Origin: Pannonibacter sp051860505
Lineage (GTDB): Bacteria > Pseudomonadota > Alphaproteobacteria > Rhizobiales > Stappiaceae
Direction of reading: 5' to 3'
Assembly (NCBI RefSeq): GCF_051860505.1
Contig: NZ_JBHYDX010000002.1
Location: 1-64,000 of the forward strand
DNA length: 64,000 nucleotides
Within the stretch, counting starts at the first letter, position 1. Each line of letters starts with the position of its first letter. Position numbers and translations under genes: made by a program. This document shows, piece by piece, positions 8,692-17,320 of this stretch. Below the pieces are notes generated by a model. That model worked only from the letters and a program-made list of their open reading frames with translations, had not been told where the DNA came from and made no database searches.

Positions 8692-9582
8692 TCACGCGGA
8701 CCATTTGCGATGGATCCACATCCACTGCTCGGGGCACTCGCGGATCCAGGCCTCGAACTGGGCATGAATGGCTTCAGTTCCTGCCTGGATGTCGGCGTCC
8801 TTGTCGTCGGTGCGCGGCAGGATCAGGCCACGTCCCTCGATCCGGAACCGGACGCCGTCGAGGCGGACGGTGCGGCCCATGATGATCGGCACATTGCAGG
8901 CGCGCGCAAGGCTCACCGGAACCGGCGTTGCATAGGCCTGCTGGCCAAAAAACGGGACGACCAGTCCGCGCCGTTCGCGCAGGTCCGACATGATCGCCAC
9001 CGCGCCGCCCTGGCGCAGGATGGCAACGAGCCGCCGTGCCGTCTGATGGCCCTTGGAGAACAGCCCACCCGGATAAAGCTCGACGCGCAGGCGCCGGAGC
9101 ACATCGTCGGAATGAGGGTTTTTCAGCGCCTGATAGACGCCGGTGATCGGGACACCCTGCCAGACAGCGGGGGCGACGCAAAGTTCCCAGTTGCCGCTGT
9201 GCAGCGAGACGAACACGCAGCCGCCGTTGCGCGCGAACACGTCCCGGGTGAGGTCGTCGATATCGATCTCGAATCTCTGGTGCTGGTGCAGCAGCCGGTC
9301 GATGTGGAAGGTTTCAGCCGCGACCCGGCCCAGGTTGTCCCACATGCCGTCTACGATCCGTGCCCTGTCCGCCGGGCTCAGCTCCGGCATCGCCGCGCCC
9401 AAGTGCCGCAGAGCGCGTTTGTGCCGGGCATTGAGGGGCGCGATCCGGCGCCACAGCCACCCCATTACGGCTGAGGCGACATCGACGGGAACGAGGCGGA
9501 ACAGCCCGACGACGCACATCAACGCCAGCCACTCGATCCGGCGAACCGTGGTTGCTGTCAGCCGGGAGAGGGATGTCTGCAT
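8692..9582 (-). CDS. Lysophospholipid/lipid A acyltransferase (LpxL/HtrB family)
   Basis: A 296-residue protein of the lipid A lauroyl acyltransferase family. The catalytic H-x4-E motif is HSGNWE at residues 128-133, inside VFVSLHSGNWEL. The later block MSDLRERRGLVVPFFGQQAYA carries the acceptor-binding arginines and the FFG-x-x-A motif. A hydrophobic N-terminal segment (LALMCVVGLFRLVPV) should anchor it to the inner membrane. The family adds secondary acyl chains to Kdo2-lipid A from acyl-ACP; some alphaproteobacterial members add very long chains or act on other lipids. No Lpx or long-chain ACP genes adjoin it, so the exact acyl donor is not decided. Confidence 0.85.
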   Translation of the reverse strand: MQTSLSRLTATTVRRIEWLALMCVVGLFRLVPVDVASAVMGWLWRRIAPLNARHKRALRHLGAAMPELSPADRARIVDGMWDNLGRVAAETFHIDRLLHQHQRFEIDIDDLTRDVFARNGGCVFVSLHSGNWELCVAPAVWQGVPITGVYQALKNPHSDDVLRRLRVELYPGGLFSKGHQTARRLVAILRQGGAVAIMSDLRERRGLVVPFFGQQAYATPVPVSLARACNVPIIMGRTVRLDGVRFRIEGRGLILPRTDDKDADIQAGTEAIHAQFEAWIRECPEQWMWIHRKWSA

Positions 9583-9767
9583 GGCAGGCGTGATCCGTGC
9601 TTTCAGGGCGCAAGGTCCAGCGTCATGTTGCTCGCCCTGTCTGGCGCGGTGAGATCATGCGACCGAGGCTTCATTGACCGCCCGGTTGGAACAGGCTAGG
9701 CCTGATAGCAACGCCCTGAACGCCATGCAAGCGGGTTGCGATCCCGGCAGAGCAGTCCGGAACAGTC

Positions 9768-10724
9768 ATGCAAGACGTCATTTCACTCGCCTTTCCGTTT
9801 TTCGGCCTGATCTTCCTTGGCTTTGCCGCAGGCAAGTTCAAGGACATCCCACCCTCTGGTATGGCCTGGATGAATTTCTTCATCATCTATGTCGCCTTGC
9901 CGGCGTTGTTCTTCCGGCTCCTGTCCGAAACGCCGGTCGAACAACTGACGGATCTGAGCTATGTGACCGCTACCACCTTCGCCACCTATACGGTCTTTGC
10001 CATCGCCTTTTGTATTGGCGTGCTGGCAACCCGGGGCAACATTGCCGAATCCACCATCATGGCGATTGGCGGGTCCTATTCGAACATCGGCTACATGGGG
10101 CCGGGGCTGACCATGGCGGTGCTGGGCCCTGCGGCGACGGTACCGACCGCCTTCGTGCTATGTTTCGACAACACGCTGATGTTCATCCTTGCGCCGCTGA
10201 TGATGGCCATGTCGGGCACCGACAAGGAACCGATCACCCGGACCTTGTGGAAGGTCGTGGTCCGCGTCTTCACCCATCCCTTCATCTTGGCGACCATCGC
10301 CGGTGTCGGAGCGGCCTTCATCGGCTTCAAGCCGCCGCAGGGGCTGGACACCATGCTGAAGTTCCTCTCCGGCGCGGCGGCGCCCTGCGCCCTGTTCGCC
10401 ATGGGGGTGACCGTCGCCCAGCGGCCGATCGGACGCATCCCGCTCGAACTGCCGGCCCTGCTCGCCGTCAAGCTGGTGCTGCATCCTGTGCTTGTGTTTC
10501 TGCTGTTGAACTGGATTGGCGGCTTTGACCCGGTCTGGATCGCTACGGCCGTGCTGATGGCTTGCCTGCCGCCAGCGACGAATGTGTTCGTCATCGCGCA
10601 GCAGTATCAGGTTTACATGAACCGGGCCTCGAGCCTTGTCATGATCGGCACCATGGTCTCGGTGATCACCGTGACCGGCTTCATCTATGCCATTACCAAC
10701 GGCTGGCTGACGCCAGCCGTCTGA
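9768..10724 (+). CDS. AEC-family transporter (auxin efflux carrier/malonate permease type)
   Basis: A 318-residue integral membrane protein with about ten hydrophobic segments, starting MQDVISLAFPFFGLIFLGFA. Mem_trans family features include MNFFIIYVALPALFF near residue 45, an NIGYMGP motif near residue 107 and a second-half NxF motif (PPATNVFVIAQQY) near residue 270. Family members export auxin in plants; bacterial relatives move malate, malonate or other carboxylates. The gene converges on the hydroxylase gene at 10741 with a 16-base gap. Substrate unknown. Confidence 0.87.
   Translation: MQDVISLAFPFFGLIFLGFAAGKFKDIPPSGMAWMNFFIIYVALPALFFRLLSETPVEQLTDLSYVTATTFATYTVFAIAFCIGVLATRGNIAESTIMAIGGSYSNIGYMGPGLTMAVLGPAATVPTAFVLCFDNTLMFILAPLMMAMSGTDKEPITRTLWKVVVRVFTHPFILATIAGVGAAFIGFKPPQGLDTMLKFLSGAAAPCALFAMGVTVAQRPIGRIPLELPALLAVKLVLHPVLVFLLLNWIGGFDPVWIATAVLMACLPPATNVFVIAQQYQVYMNRASSLVMIGTMVSVITVTGFIYAITNGWLTPAV
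10699..10720. other. Perfect inverted repeat at a convergent gene end
   Basis: ACGGCTGGC and GCCAGCCGT are separated by TGAC, ending just before the AEC stop codon. It lies between two converging genes and could form a terminator-like hairpin for both strands, but no T-run follows on either side. Confidence 0.4.
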
Positions 10725-10740
10725 TCAGGACGTTTGACGC

Positions 10741-11982
10741 TTACCGCCGTCCGAGCTGGGAGAAGAGGCGCGGGCGACCGGCAACCGGCGTGATGCCTTC
10801 GCGCATCAACATGCGGCGCAACGGCCCGACGCGTCCCGCCGCATAGAGCCCGAAACTGCGTGCGGCCTGCACCGGCAGCAGATCGGTCAAAAGCGACCGG
10901 TTGAGCAGGTCGACCGCCGTCGTCCGCGTGGAAATGTCAACGCGGCGGGCGGATTCGTAGCGGCCAAGGGTCAGATCGCTGCCGATGTCGTCGCCGCGTT
11001 CCTTTGCCTCGCGCAAGACCCCGCCGAGATCGGCGACATCGCGTAAGCCGAGATTGAGCCCCTGTGCACCAATCGGGGGGAAGACATGCGCCGCCTCGCC
11101 GACCAGGGCGCAGCGCCTTGCCGCGACAGAGCGGGCGATGAGCCCGGACAGCGGATAGACCTGACGCGCGCTGGCGATGCGGAACTTGCCCAGGATCGAA
11201 TGCGCCCGCCGTTCAAGGTCCAGTGCCAGCGCCTCATCGGTGTAAGATTTCAGATGCTGTGCCGTTTCCGGGGTCACCACACAGACAAGCGAAGACATCC
11301 GGCCGGGCAGGGGCACCAGCGTGAAAGGGCCGGTCGGCGTGTGGAACTCGGTTGAAATCGACTGATGCGGCCGGTCATGCTCCAGATTGAGCACCAGCGC
11401 CTGCTGCGGATAGGTCCAGGTCCGCACGTCAATGCCGGCCGCCGCACGCACCATCGAATTGCGCCCGTCAGCACCAACGACAAGTGCAGCCGCAAGCGTC
11501 GTTCCGTCATCGAGCTGGACAGTCACCTGATCCTCGGCAGGCATGACCCGCTCGACCTTGGCCTTGACAAAGCTCAGCCCGGGTTCCCGGTCTGCTGCAT
11601 CCTCCAGGATGGCGTTCAGTTCCCGGTTCAGGACGTTGTAGCCGAAGGCCTCGAGCTGTAGTTCGCTGGCGTCGAAGGTGATCTCTGGCGCCCGGATCAG
11701 GCGGCCTGTGTCGTCGATCAACCGCATATGGGCAAGGGCGGCAGCACGCGGAGCGATCTCCTGCCAGAGGCTGAGTTCGTCGAGCAAATTGACCGAGGCC
11801 TGCAGCAGCGCCGTCGTGCGGCCATCTTCCCTGTTGACGGCAGGGGCAACCAGGACCGTCTGCAGCCCGCGCCGGGCGAGCAGGATCGCCGTTGTCAGCC
11901 CTGACGGGCCCGCGCCGATCACGATGACGTCGTTTGTCTGCCGGGTCGGCGGGACCGGGGCGTGGGAGGCCTTGGTGCTCAT
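10741..11982 (-). CDS. UbiH/UbiF/COQ6-family FAD-dependent monooxygenase
   Basis: A 413-residue flavoprotein. The FAD ADP-binding GxGxxG motif is VIVIGAGPSGLTTAILLARRG near residue 20. The DG motif is VVGADGRNSMVRAA near residue 170. The GD-type motif is LVGEAAHVFPPIGAQGLNLGL near residue 300. These place it in the class A flavin monooxygenases that hydroxylate the ubiquinone ring. ATG 11982 is preferred to 12156 because AAGGGA lies 8 bases upstream and the Rossmann fold then starts at the usual distance. Rhizobia often encode UbiL-type members with broad regiospecificity; which ring carbon this one hydroxylates cannot be read from sequence. Confidence 0.85.
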   Translation of the reverse strand: MSTKASHAPVPPTRQTNDVIVIGAGPSGLTTAILLARRGLQTVLVAPAVNREDGRTTALLQASVNLLDELSLWQEIAPRAAALAHMRLIDDTGRLIRAPEITFDASELQLEAFGYNVLNRELNAILEDAADREPGLSFVKAKVERVMPAEDQVTVQLDDGTTLAAALVVGADGRNSMVRAAAGIDVRTWTYPQQALVLNLEHDRPHQSISTEFHTPTGPFTLVPLPGRMSSLVCVVTPETAQHLKSYTDEALALDLERRAHSILGKFRIASARQVYPLSGLIARSVAARRCALVGEAAHVFPPIGAQGLNLGLRDVADLGGVLREAKERGDDIGSDLTLGRYESARRVDISTRTTAVDLLNRSLLTDLLPVQAARSFGLYAAGRVGPLRRMLMREGITPVAGRPRLFSQLGRR

Positions 11983-12181
11983 GGTTTCAATCCCTTGCTG
12001 GCGCCAGTTGCGCGGGAGAATGGCGCTTTCGGCGGGATTTGCAAGTGTTGCCCCCTGGGGCAGATTGACCTGACGCAAAGCGCCGCATCTCGGGGTAAGG
12101 TAGCTGGGTGTTGAATGCGCGCGCTGTCGGCGTCCGGTCGGCGTCCAGCTCCGCAATGCCCGGCTAGAAACTGGAACCCGG

Positions 12182-13093
12182 ATGTCCGACGAGCCTTATC
12201 CCGCAACACCTTTACGCCCGCGAACCGAAAGTCGGGACAGGCGGCGGGAACGGTTTGTTGTGACCGGGCTTGTCGGTCTGCTTGCCGTCATCGGCTGGGC
12301 GTATCTGATGGCAATGGTAGTGGCCATGGTCCCGGTGATGGACATGACCGAGGCCGGACCGGGGATGGGACTTCTCAACAGGTTCAATCTCTTTGCCGGC
12401 CTGCCGGCCGAGGCGCGGGCGGCGCTTGCGGTCCTTTGCCTGCCCGGTGAAGTTGCGACCTTCGGCATGCCGGATGGCACCAGCCTGGCCGGTGACACCG
12501 GCCTCGTCTTTGTCATGTGGATGATGATGACCCTGGCGATGATGCTGCCGAGCGCGCTACCGGTGTTCATCGCCCATGCCGGCCGTTGGCCGCAACGACA
12601 TCTGCTGGCGTCTACGGGTTTTCTGGCGCTGGGATATCTCGGCGTCTGGACCGGTTACGCGATCCTGGCCACGGTCGCGCAACTGCTTCTGTCGGCTGCC
12701 GGGCTGTTATCGCCCATGATGGCCCCGGTGAGCCTGGTCCTGGCGGGAACGACCCTGATTGCCGCCGGGCTGTATCAGTTCACTCCGGCTAAGCTGTCGT
12801 GCCTGTCCCGCTGCTGGGTGCCGCGCTGGCAAAGCACCGGTCCGGATGGTTCGCCGCGCTCCCTCATGCAGGAGGGGCTGGTTCAGGGGCTTGCCTGTTT
12901 TGGTTGCTGCTGGGCGATGATGACGGTGATGTTTGCCGTCGGGATCATGAATGTCGTCTGGGTCGCCGTGCTCGGAACAATCATGGCGGTTGAAAAGAAT
13001 GTCCCAAGCCTCTGGCTTTACAAAGTAATCGGAATCTTCTTCATTGCCTGGGGCGGGTTGCTTCTGGTCCTTGCCACCGGCGCGCTGGCCTGA
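12182..13093 (+). CDS. DUF2182 multi-pass membrane protein
   Basis: A 303-residue protein with about seven hydrophobic segments. It contains the DUF2182 hallmark MWMMMTLAMMLPSALPV near residue 115 and a later cysteine-rich pair of segments, LSCLSRCW (around 205) and QGLACFGCCWAMM (around 240). Databases call the family predicted metal-binding membrane proteins, and the clustered cysteines next to membrane helices agree with that. No function is established to my knowledge. It is divergent from the UbiH-type gene, and about 280 bases of featureless sequence separate it from the phosphatidylcholine synthase gene. Confidence 0.85.
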   Translation: MSDEPYPATPLRPRTESRDRRRERFVVTGLVGLLAVIGWAYLMAMVVAMVPVMDMTEAGPGMGLLNRFNLFAGLPAEARAALAVLCLPGEVATFGMPDGTSLAGDTGLVFVMWMMMTLAMMLPSALPVFIAHAGRWPQRHLLASTGFLALGYLGVWTGYAILATVAQLLLSAAGLLSPMMAPVSLVLAGTTLIAAGLYQFTPAKLSCLSRCWVPRWQSTGPDGSPRSLMQEGLVQGLACFGCCWAMMTVMFAVGIMNVVWVAVLGTIMAVEKNVPSLWLYKVIGIFFIAWGGLLLVLATGALA

Positions 13094-13374
13094 TCCGCGG
13101 CTTCATTCCCAGTCCCGCGTCTCCGTTGCCGTCCCTTCATTCCGGCTTTTTCTGCAAGGGGACTGGTCAACCCGTCATGAAATTGAAATAATGCACCGGG
13201 AAGCGGCCTTGTTTCGGCCACTGCCTTTGCCTGACCCTGCGGATTATGCAGCGTGCAGGGGCTCGGTCGTCATTGTATCGGCGGCCGGTCGAGGAGACTG
13301 GTGCTCAATCGCCGCGCGGCGATCCGCGTTGCCGCCTGCCTGCGTGGGACATGTCCTTCGGTGGCAGATGGTAT

Positions 13375-14121
13375 ATGACCGGACGAAGTGGAAGACGAAC
13401 CGTCGTGACCGATATTACTCCTGGCAAGGACAGGGCCGAACCGGCGCTGTTCTTGATCCATATCCTGACCGCCTCTGGCGCGCCGATTGCCCTGATCGCG
13501 CTGCTCGCGGGTGCGCGTGGCAACTGGCAGGAGATGTTCGCCTGGCTCGGTCTAGCCCTCGTCGTCGATGGCATCGATGGCCCGCTCGCCCGCCGGTTCA
13601 ACATCGCCGAGCGATTGCCGCGCTGGTCAGGTGCCTCGCTCGATTTCGTCATCGACTATGCAACTTATGTCTTCCTGCCGGCCTTTGCCCTGTCTGCCAG
13701 CCCGATGCTGGGTCAGCCGTGGAACTGGATCTGCGGTGGCCTCGTCGTGTTCACAGGTGCGCTGTACTTTGCCGACAACGGCATGAAGACACATGACAAG
13801 GCCTTCAAGGGGTTTCCCGCCTGCTGGAACATGGTGGTGTTCGGGCTGATGCTGCTGTCGCCAAGCCAGGGCTTCACCATTGCGGTGGTTTTGGCCTGCT
13901 GCGTGTTCACGTTCCTGCCGGTCCGCTTTGTCCATCCGGTTCGCGTCAAGCGCTGGCGTCCCCTGACCCTGTGTGTCACGGTCGCCTGGCTGGCCACCGC
14001 CGGCATCGGCCTTTACAACGAGATGAGCCTCAGCGAACCGCAGGCGATCATTTTCGCCTTGTCGAGCCTGTATCTTCTGACAGTATCTGCCCTGCATCAG
14101 GCGTTGGAACGCTATTTCTGA
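13375..14121 (+). CDS. pcs: Phosphatidylcholine synthase
   Basis: A 248-residue membrane enzyme of the CDP-alcohol phosphatidyltransferase family. The motif at about residues 60-90 reads VDGIDGPLARR, then GASLDFVIDYATYV, giving the DG-x2-AR-x8-G-x3-D-x3-D pattern. The flanking IHILTASG and FLPAFALSAS segments are specific to bacterial Pcs, which makes phosphatidylcholine from choline and CDP-diacylglycerol. About eight membrane segments are seen. The start is uncertain: ATG 13375 has only a weak GGTGG upstream, while GTG 13405 would give the usual short N-terminus. Phosphatidylcholine is typical of host-associated and marine alphaproteobacteria. Confidence 0.9.
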   Translation: MTGRSGRRTVVTDITPGKDRAEPALFLIHILTASGAPIALIALLAGARGNWQEMFAWLGLALVVDGIDGPLARRFNIAERLPRWSGASLDFVIDYATYVFLPAFALSASPMLGQPWNWICGGLVVFTGALYFADNGMKTHDKAFKGFPACWNMVVFGLMLLSPSQGFTIAVVLACCVFTFLPVRFVHPVRVKRWRPLTLCVTVAWLATAGIGLYNEMSLSEPQAIIFALSSLYLLTVSALHQALERYF

Positions 14122-14136
14122 GCAGGGAGCTTGTCG

Positions 14137-14868
14137 ATGCTTGACTGGATGGCAGATCCACAGATCTGGGCCAGCCTCCTCACCTTGACCGTGATGGAAG
14201 TTGTTCTCGGCATCGACAATATCGTATTCATTTCAGTCCTCGTCGCAAGGCTACCGGCAGAGCAGGCGAAAAAGGCCCGTCAGATCGGTCTTGGCCTCGC
14301 GTTGATCTTCCGGATAGCGCTCTTGTCCGTCCTGACCTTGCTGGTCGGCCTGACGGCGCCGATCTTCAGCCTGTTCGAGCACGGCTTCTCCTGGCGTGAT
14401 CTGATCCTCATCGCCGGCGGTCTCTTCCTGCTGTTCAAGGCGACCCACGAGATCCACAAGGGTATCGAGCACGAGGAGGAGGGCGCGAAGGCTCCCGTTG
14501 CCGCCACATTTGCCGCTGTCATTGCCCAGATCATCGTTATCGACATGGTGTTCTCGGTCGATTCCATCATCACGGCGATCGGCATGGCGCAGCAGATCGG
14601 TGTAATGGTCGCCGCCGTCGTCATCGCCATGGTGGTGATGTACCTCGCCTCCGGCACCATCGCCCGGTTCATCGAGCAGCACCCGACGACCAAGATGCTG
14701 GCCTTGTCTTTTCTGATGCTGATCGGCGTTGCGCTGATTGCCGATGGGCTCGGGTTCCACATTCCGCGCGGGTATATCTATTTCGCCATGGCGTTTTCGG
14801 CGATGGTCGAGATCATCAACGTGCTGGCCAAGGCCCGCCGCCGGAAGGTAAACCTGCCGCATCACTGA
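14137..14868 (+). CDS. TerC-family integral membrane protein
   Basis: A 243-residue protein with seven or eight membrane segments. It carries the TerC signatures EVVLGIDNIVFISVL near residue 22 and IVIDMVFSVDSIITAIGMA near residue 137, whose acidic residues lie within the membrane. Family members are linked to tellurite resistance and, more recently, to manganese export and metal loading of exported proteins. ATG 14137 has AGGGAG 7 bases upstream; a TTG at 14131 in the same frame would overlap that site. It follows pcs by 15 bases, so the two may be co-transcribed. Confidence 0.88.
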   Translation: MLDWMADPQIWASLLTLTVMEVVLGIDNIVFISVLVARLPAEQAKKARQIGLGLALIFRIALLSVLTLLVGLTAPIFSLFEHGFSWRDLILIAGGLFLLFKATHEIHKGIEHEEEGAKAPVAATFAAVIAQIIVIDMVFSVDSIITAIGMAQQIGVMVAAVVIAMVVMYLASGTIARFIEQHPTTKMLALSFLMLIGVALIADGLGFHIPRGYIYFAMAFSAMVEIINVLAKARRRKVNLPHH

Positions 14869-14895
14869 GACAGCCTGAAACAGGGAGAGAACCTC

Positions 14896-15876
14896 ATGCC
14901 CATGGCCATTCGTATCCACCGCACGGGCGGCCCGGAGGTCTTGACCTACGAGGAAGTGAGCGTTGCCGCCCCCATGGCCGGCGAAGCCCTGATCCGCCAT
15001 ACGGCAATCGGCCTCAACTTCATCGACACCTATTTCCGCTCGGGCCTCTATCCGGCGCCGAATGGGCTGCCGTTCATCCCGGGAAATGAGGGGGCAGGTG
15101 TGGTTGTCGCGGTCGGCGAGGGTGTCAGTCATGTGGCTCCCGGAGACCGGGTTGCCTATGTCGGCCCGCTCGGCGCCTATGCGCAGGAGCGGCTGGTGCC
15201 GGCCGATCGGCTGGTGAAACTGCCCAATGCGATCGATGACCGGACAGCAGCCGGCATGATGCTGAAGGGCATGACGGCGCGCTATCTCCTGCGGCGCACC
15301 TTCCGCGTTGGTCCTGAGACGACGCTGTTGTTCCATGCGGCGGCTGGCGGGGTCGGGCTGATTGCCGGGCAATGGGCCGCGCATCTTGGGGCAACCGTCA
15401 TCGGGACGGTCGGCTCCGATGACAAGGCCGACCTGGCGCGGGCGCATGGCTACACCCATGTCATCAACTACAACCGGGAGAACTTTTCCGCCCGGGTCAA
15501 GGAGATCACGGACGGCAAGGGCTGCGATGTCGTCTATGATTCGGTGGGGCGCGATACCTATCCCGGGTCGCTCGATTGTCTGAAGCCTCTGGGTCTGTGG
15601 GTGTCCTTCGGCCAGTCATCCGGGCCGATTGCCGATTTCAACCTCGGCCTTCTCGCCCAGAAGGGTTCGCTCTTCGCCACCCGGCCGACCCTGTTCAGCT
15701 ACATTGCGGCCCGGTCTGATCTCGAGGCAACCGCGCAGGACCTGTTCGACGTGGTCGCCGGCGGCGTCGTGTCCATCGGCATCAACCAGGAATATGCCCT
15801 GGCCGATGCAGCAACAGCCCACGCCGACCTGGAAGGCAGGCGCACCACCGGCACCACCGTCCTGTTGCCCGGCTGA
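14896..15876 (+). CDS. Quinone oxidoreductase (zeta-crystallin-like MDR enzyme)
   Basis: A 326-residue medium-chain dehydrogenase/reductase without zinc ligands. It has AIGLNFIDTYFRSGLYP near the N-terminus, PGNEGAGVVVAVGEGV near residue 60, and the NADPH-binding AAAGGVGLIAGQWA near residue 150, followed by VIGTVGSDDKADLA. These are standard QorA (NADPH:quinone reductase) features. GGGAG precedes ATG 14896 by about 9 bases. It lies 27 bases after the TerC gene and 5 bases before a LysR regulator on the same strand. Role: one-electron quinone reduction or protection from quinone stress (family knowledge). Confidence 0.88.
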   Translation: MPMAIRIHRTGGPEVLTYEEVSVAAPMAGEALIRHTAIGLNFIDTYFRSGLYPAPNGLPFIPGNEGAGVVVAVGEGVSHVAPGDRVAYVGPLGAYAQERLVPADRLVKLPNAIDDRTAAGMMLKGMTARYLLRRTFRVGPETTLLFHAAAGGVGLIAGQWAAHLGATVIGTVGSDDKADLARAHGYTHVINYNRENFSARVKEITDGKGCDVVYDSVGRDTYPGSLDCLKPLGLWVSFGQSSGPIADFNLGLLAQKGSLFATRPTLFSYIAARSDLEATAQDLFDVVAGGVVSIGINQEYALADAATAHADLEGRRTTGTTVLLPG

Positions 15877-15881
15877 GCATC

Positions 15882-16826
15882 ATGGCACAGGGCGGAGACC
15901 GGTCCCGCAGCCTCTATGCGCCGGCCATGCGCTATTTCTCGGCCGTGGCCGAGCGTGGATCGATCCGCGCCGCAGCACGCGACCTCAATGTTGCCTCCTC
16001 GGCGGTCAACCGCCAGATCCTCTGGCTTGAGGAGGCCCTGGATCTGGCGCTGTTCGAACGGGTCGGGCGCGGCCTGCGGCTAGCACCTGCCGGAGAGGTT
16101 CTGCTCGCTCATGTTCGCCGCACTTATTCCGATTTTGACGGCACGATTGCCGAACTCGACGCCCTGAAGGGCCTGCGGCGCGGCACCGTCTCTGTTGCAA
16201 CGGTCGAGAGTTTCGCCGAGACCATCCTGCCGGAGATCATCGGATCCTTCCGCAAGGCCTATCCCGGCATCCACGTGGCCATCACGGTGACGTCGGCGCA
16301 GCAGGCGGCAGCGCTTGTCGAAAGCGCGGAAGCCGATGTCGGCTTCACCTTCGATCCGCCGCGCACGGCGGCCCTGTCGGTTGCCTTTGCCCATGACCTG
16401 CCGATTGGTGCGGTAATGGCGCCCGATCATGCCGCAGCGCATGCCGGCGGCCTGACACTGGCTGACTGTCTGAAATATCCGATTGCCCTGCCGGCGCCCG
16501 GGCTGTCGCTGCGCACCCGCCTTGACGCAGCCCTTGCCCGTATTCCGGGGAACCTGCGCACCTATGTCGAAGCCAATTCCCTCAGTTTCATGCGGGCTCT
16601 GGCCCGGCGGGGCATGGCGATTACCTTTCAGACCCGGATCGGACTGGAGAAGGATCTGGAGGCCGGAACGCTCGTGTTCCGGCCGTTGGCCGATGCACCG
16701 CTGCAGCAGGATCGCTTTGCCATTGTGACCTCGTCCATGCGCGCATTGGCGCTTGCGCCGGGCATGTTCTTCGATCACGCCGTGATCACGTTGAAGGATC
16801 ATTTGCCGACGATTGATGCCATTTAG
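15882..16826 (+). CDS. LysR-family transcriptional regulator
   Basis: A 314-residue protein. The winged helix-turn-helix occupies residues about 12-72 (MRYFSAVAERGSIRAAARDL, then SSAVNRQILWLEEALDLALFERVGRG). The effector-binding domain follows from about residue 95 (GTVSVATVESFAETILPEII). It reads in the same direction as the qor gene 5 bases upstream and the purine genes starting 140 bases downstream. It is a plausible regulator of uraH-xdhABC, which would be activated by a purine or its degradation product, but the sequence only shows proximity. No T-N11-A box was assigned with confidence. Confidence 0.85.
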   Translation: MAQGGDRSRSLYAPAMRYFSAVAERGSIRAAARDLNVASSAVNRQILWLEEALDLALFERVGRGLRLAPAGEVLLAHVRRTYSDFDGTIAELDALKGLRRGTVSVATVESFAETILPEIIGSFRKAYPGIHVAITVTSAQQAAALVESAEADVGFTFDPPRTAALSVAFAHDLPIGAVMAPDHAAAHAGGLTLADCLKYPIALPAPGLSLRTRLDAALARIPGNLRTYVEANSLSFMRALARRGMAITFQTRIGLEKDLEAGTLVFRPLADAPLQQDRFAIVTSSMRALALAPGMFFDHAVITLKDHLPTIDAI

Positions 16827-16966
16827 GCATCGATAGACTTCGCAAATGGTTCTATGTTCTGCGTCGCTTTTGCGGCAACCTGATCACCGTTGCCCTGCGG
16901 CAAACGGCCGCGACAGACGGCGCGCACCAAGCGCAACGCAGGACGATGCCAGAGGGAGAATGAAGG

Positions 16967-17317
16967 ATGGGGCGTTTGACGACGCACGTGCTGGATACGG
17001 CGTTGGGCCGTCCGGCGGCTGGACTGGTGATCGAGCTTTGGGCCGTCGAGCCGAAGCCGTCACGCCTGCGCCGGGTCGAGACCAACTCGGATGGCCGCGT
17101 TGATGGCGCGATCCTGGAGGGGGCCGAGTTTGGCCCCGGCATCTATGAGCTGCGTTTCTTCGCCGGAGACTACCTGAAGGCCAGCGGCGCAACCCTTACC
17201 GAACCGCTGTTCCTCGATATCGTTCCGATCCGCTTTGGCATTTCTTCCGCACGTGACCACTATCACGTGCCTTTGCTGCTCTCGCCTTATGGCTATTCCA
17301 CCTATCGGGGCAGCTGA
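16967..17317 (+). CDS. uraH: 5-hydroxyisourate hydrolase
   Basis: A 116-residue transthyretin-fold enzyme. Diagnostic residues are THVLDTALGRPA at the N-terminus (catalytic His7), an Arg in the middle strand (YELRFFAGDY), HYHVPLLLSPYGYSTYRGS at the end, and the C-terminal YRGS tetrapeptide that separates HIU hydrolases from transthyretin. It hydrolyses 5-hydroxyisourate to OHCU, the second step of urate breakdown. A GAGGGAGAA run precedes ATG 16967. It heads the purine operon, 3 bases before xdhA. Confidence 0.95.
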   Translation: MGRLTTHVLDTALGRPAAGLVIELWAVEPKPSRLRRVETNSDGRVDGAILEGAEFGPGIYELRFFAGDYLKASGATLTEPLFLDIVPIRFGISSARDHYHVPLLLSPYGYSTYRGS

Positions 17318-17320
17318 GCC

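Noticed and set aside
10699..10720. Bidirectional rho-independent terminator between the AEC and UbiH-type genes
   Set aside because: The stem is perfect but it is inside the last codons and no T-run follows on either strand. I list it only as an inverted repeat.
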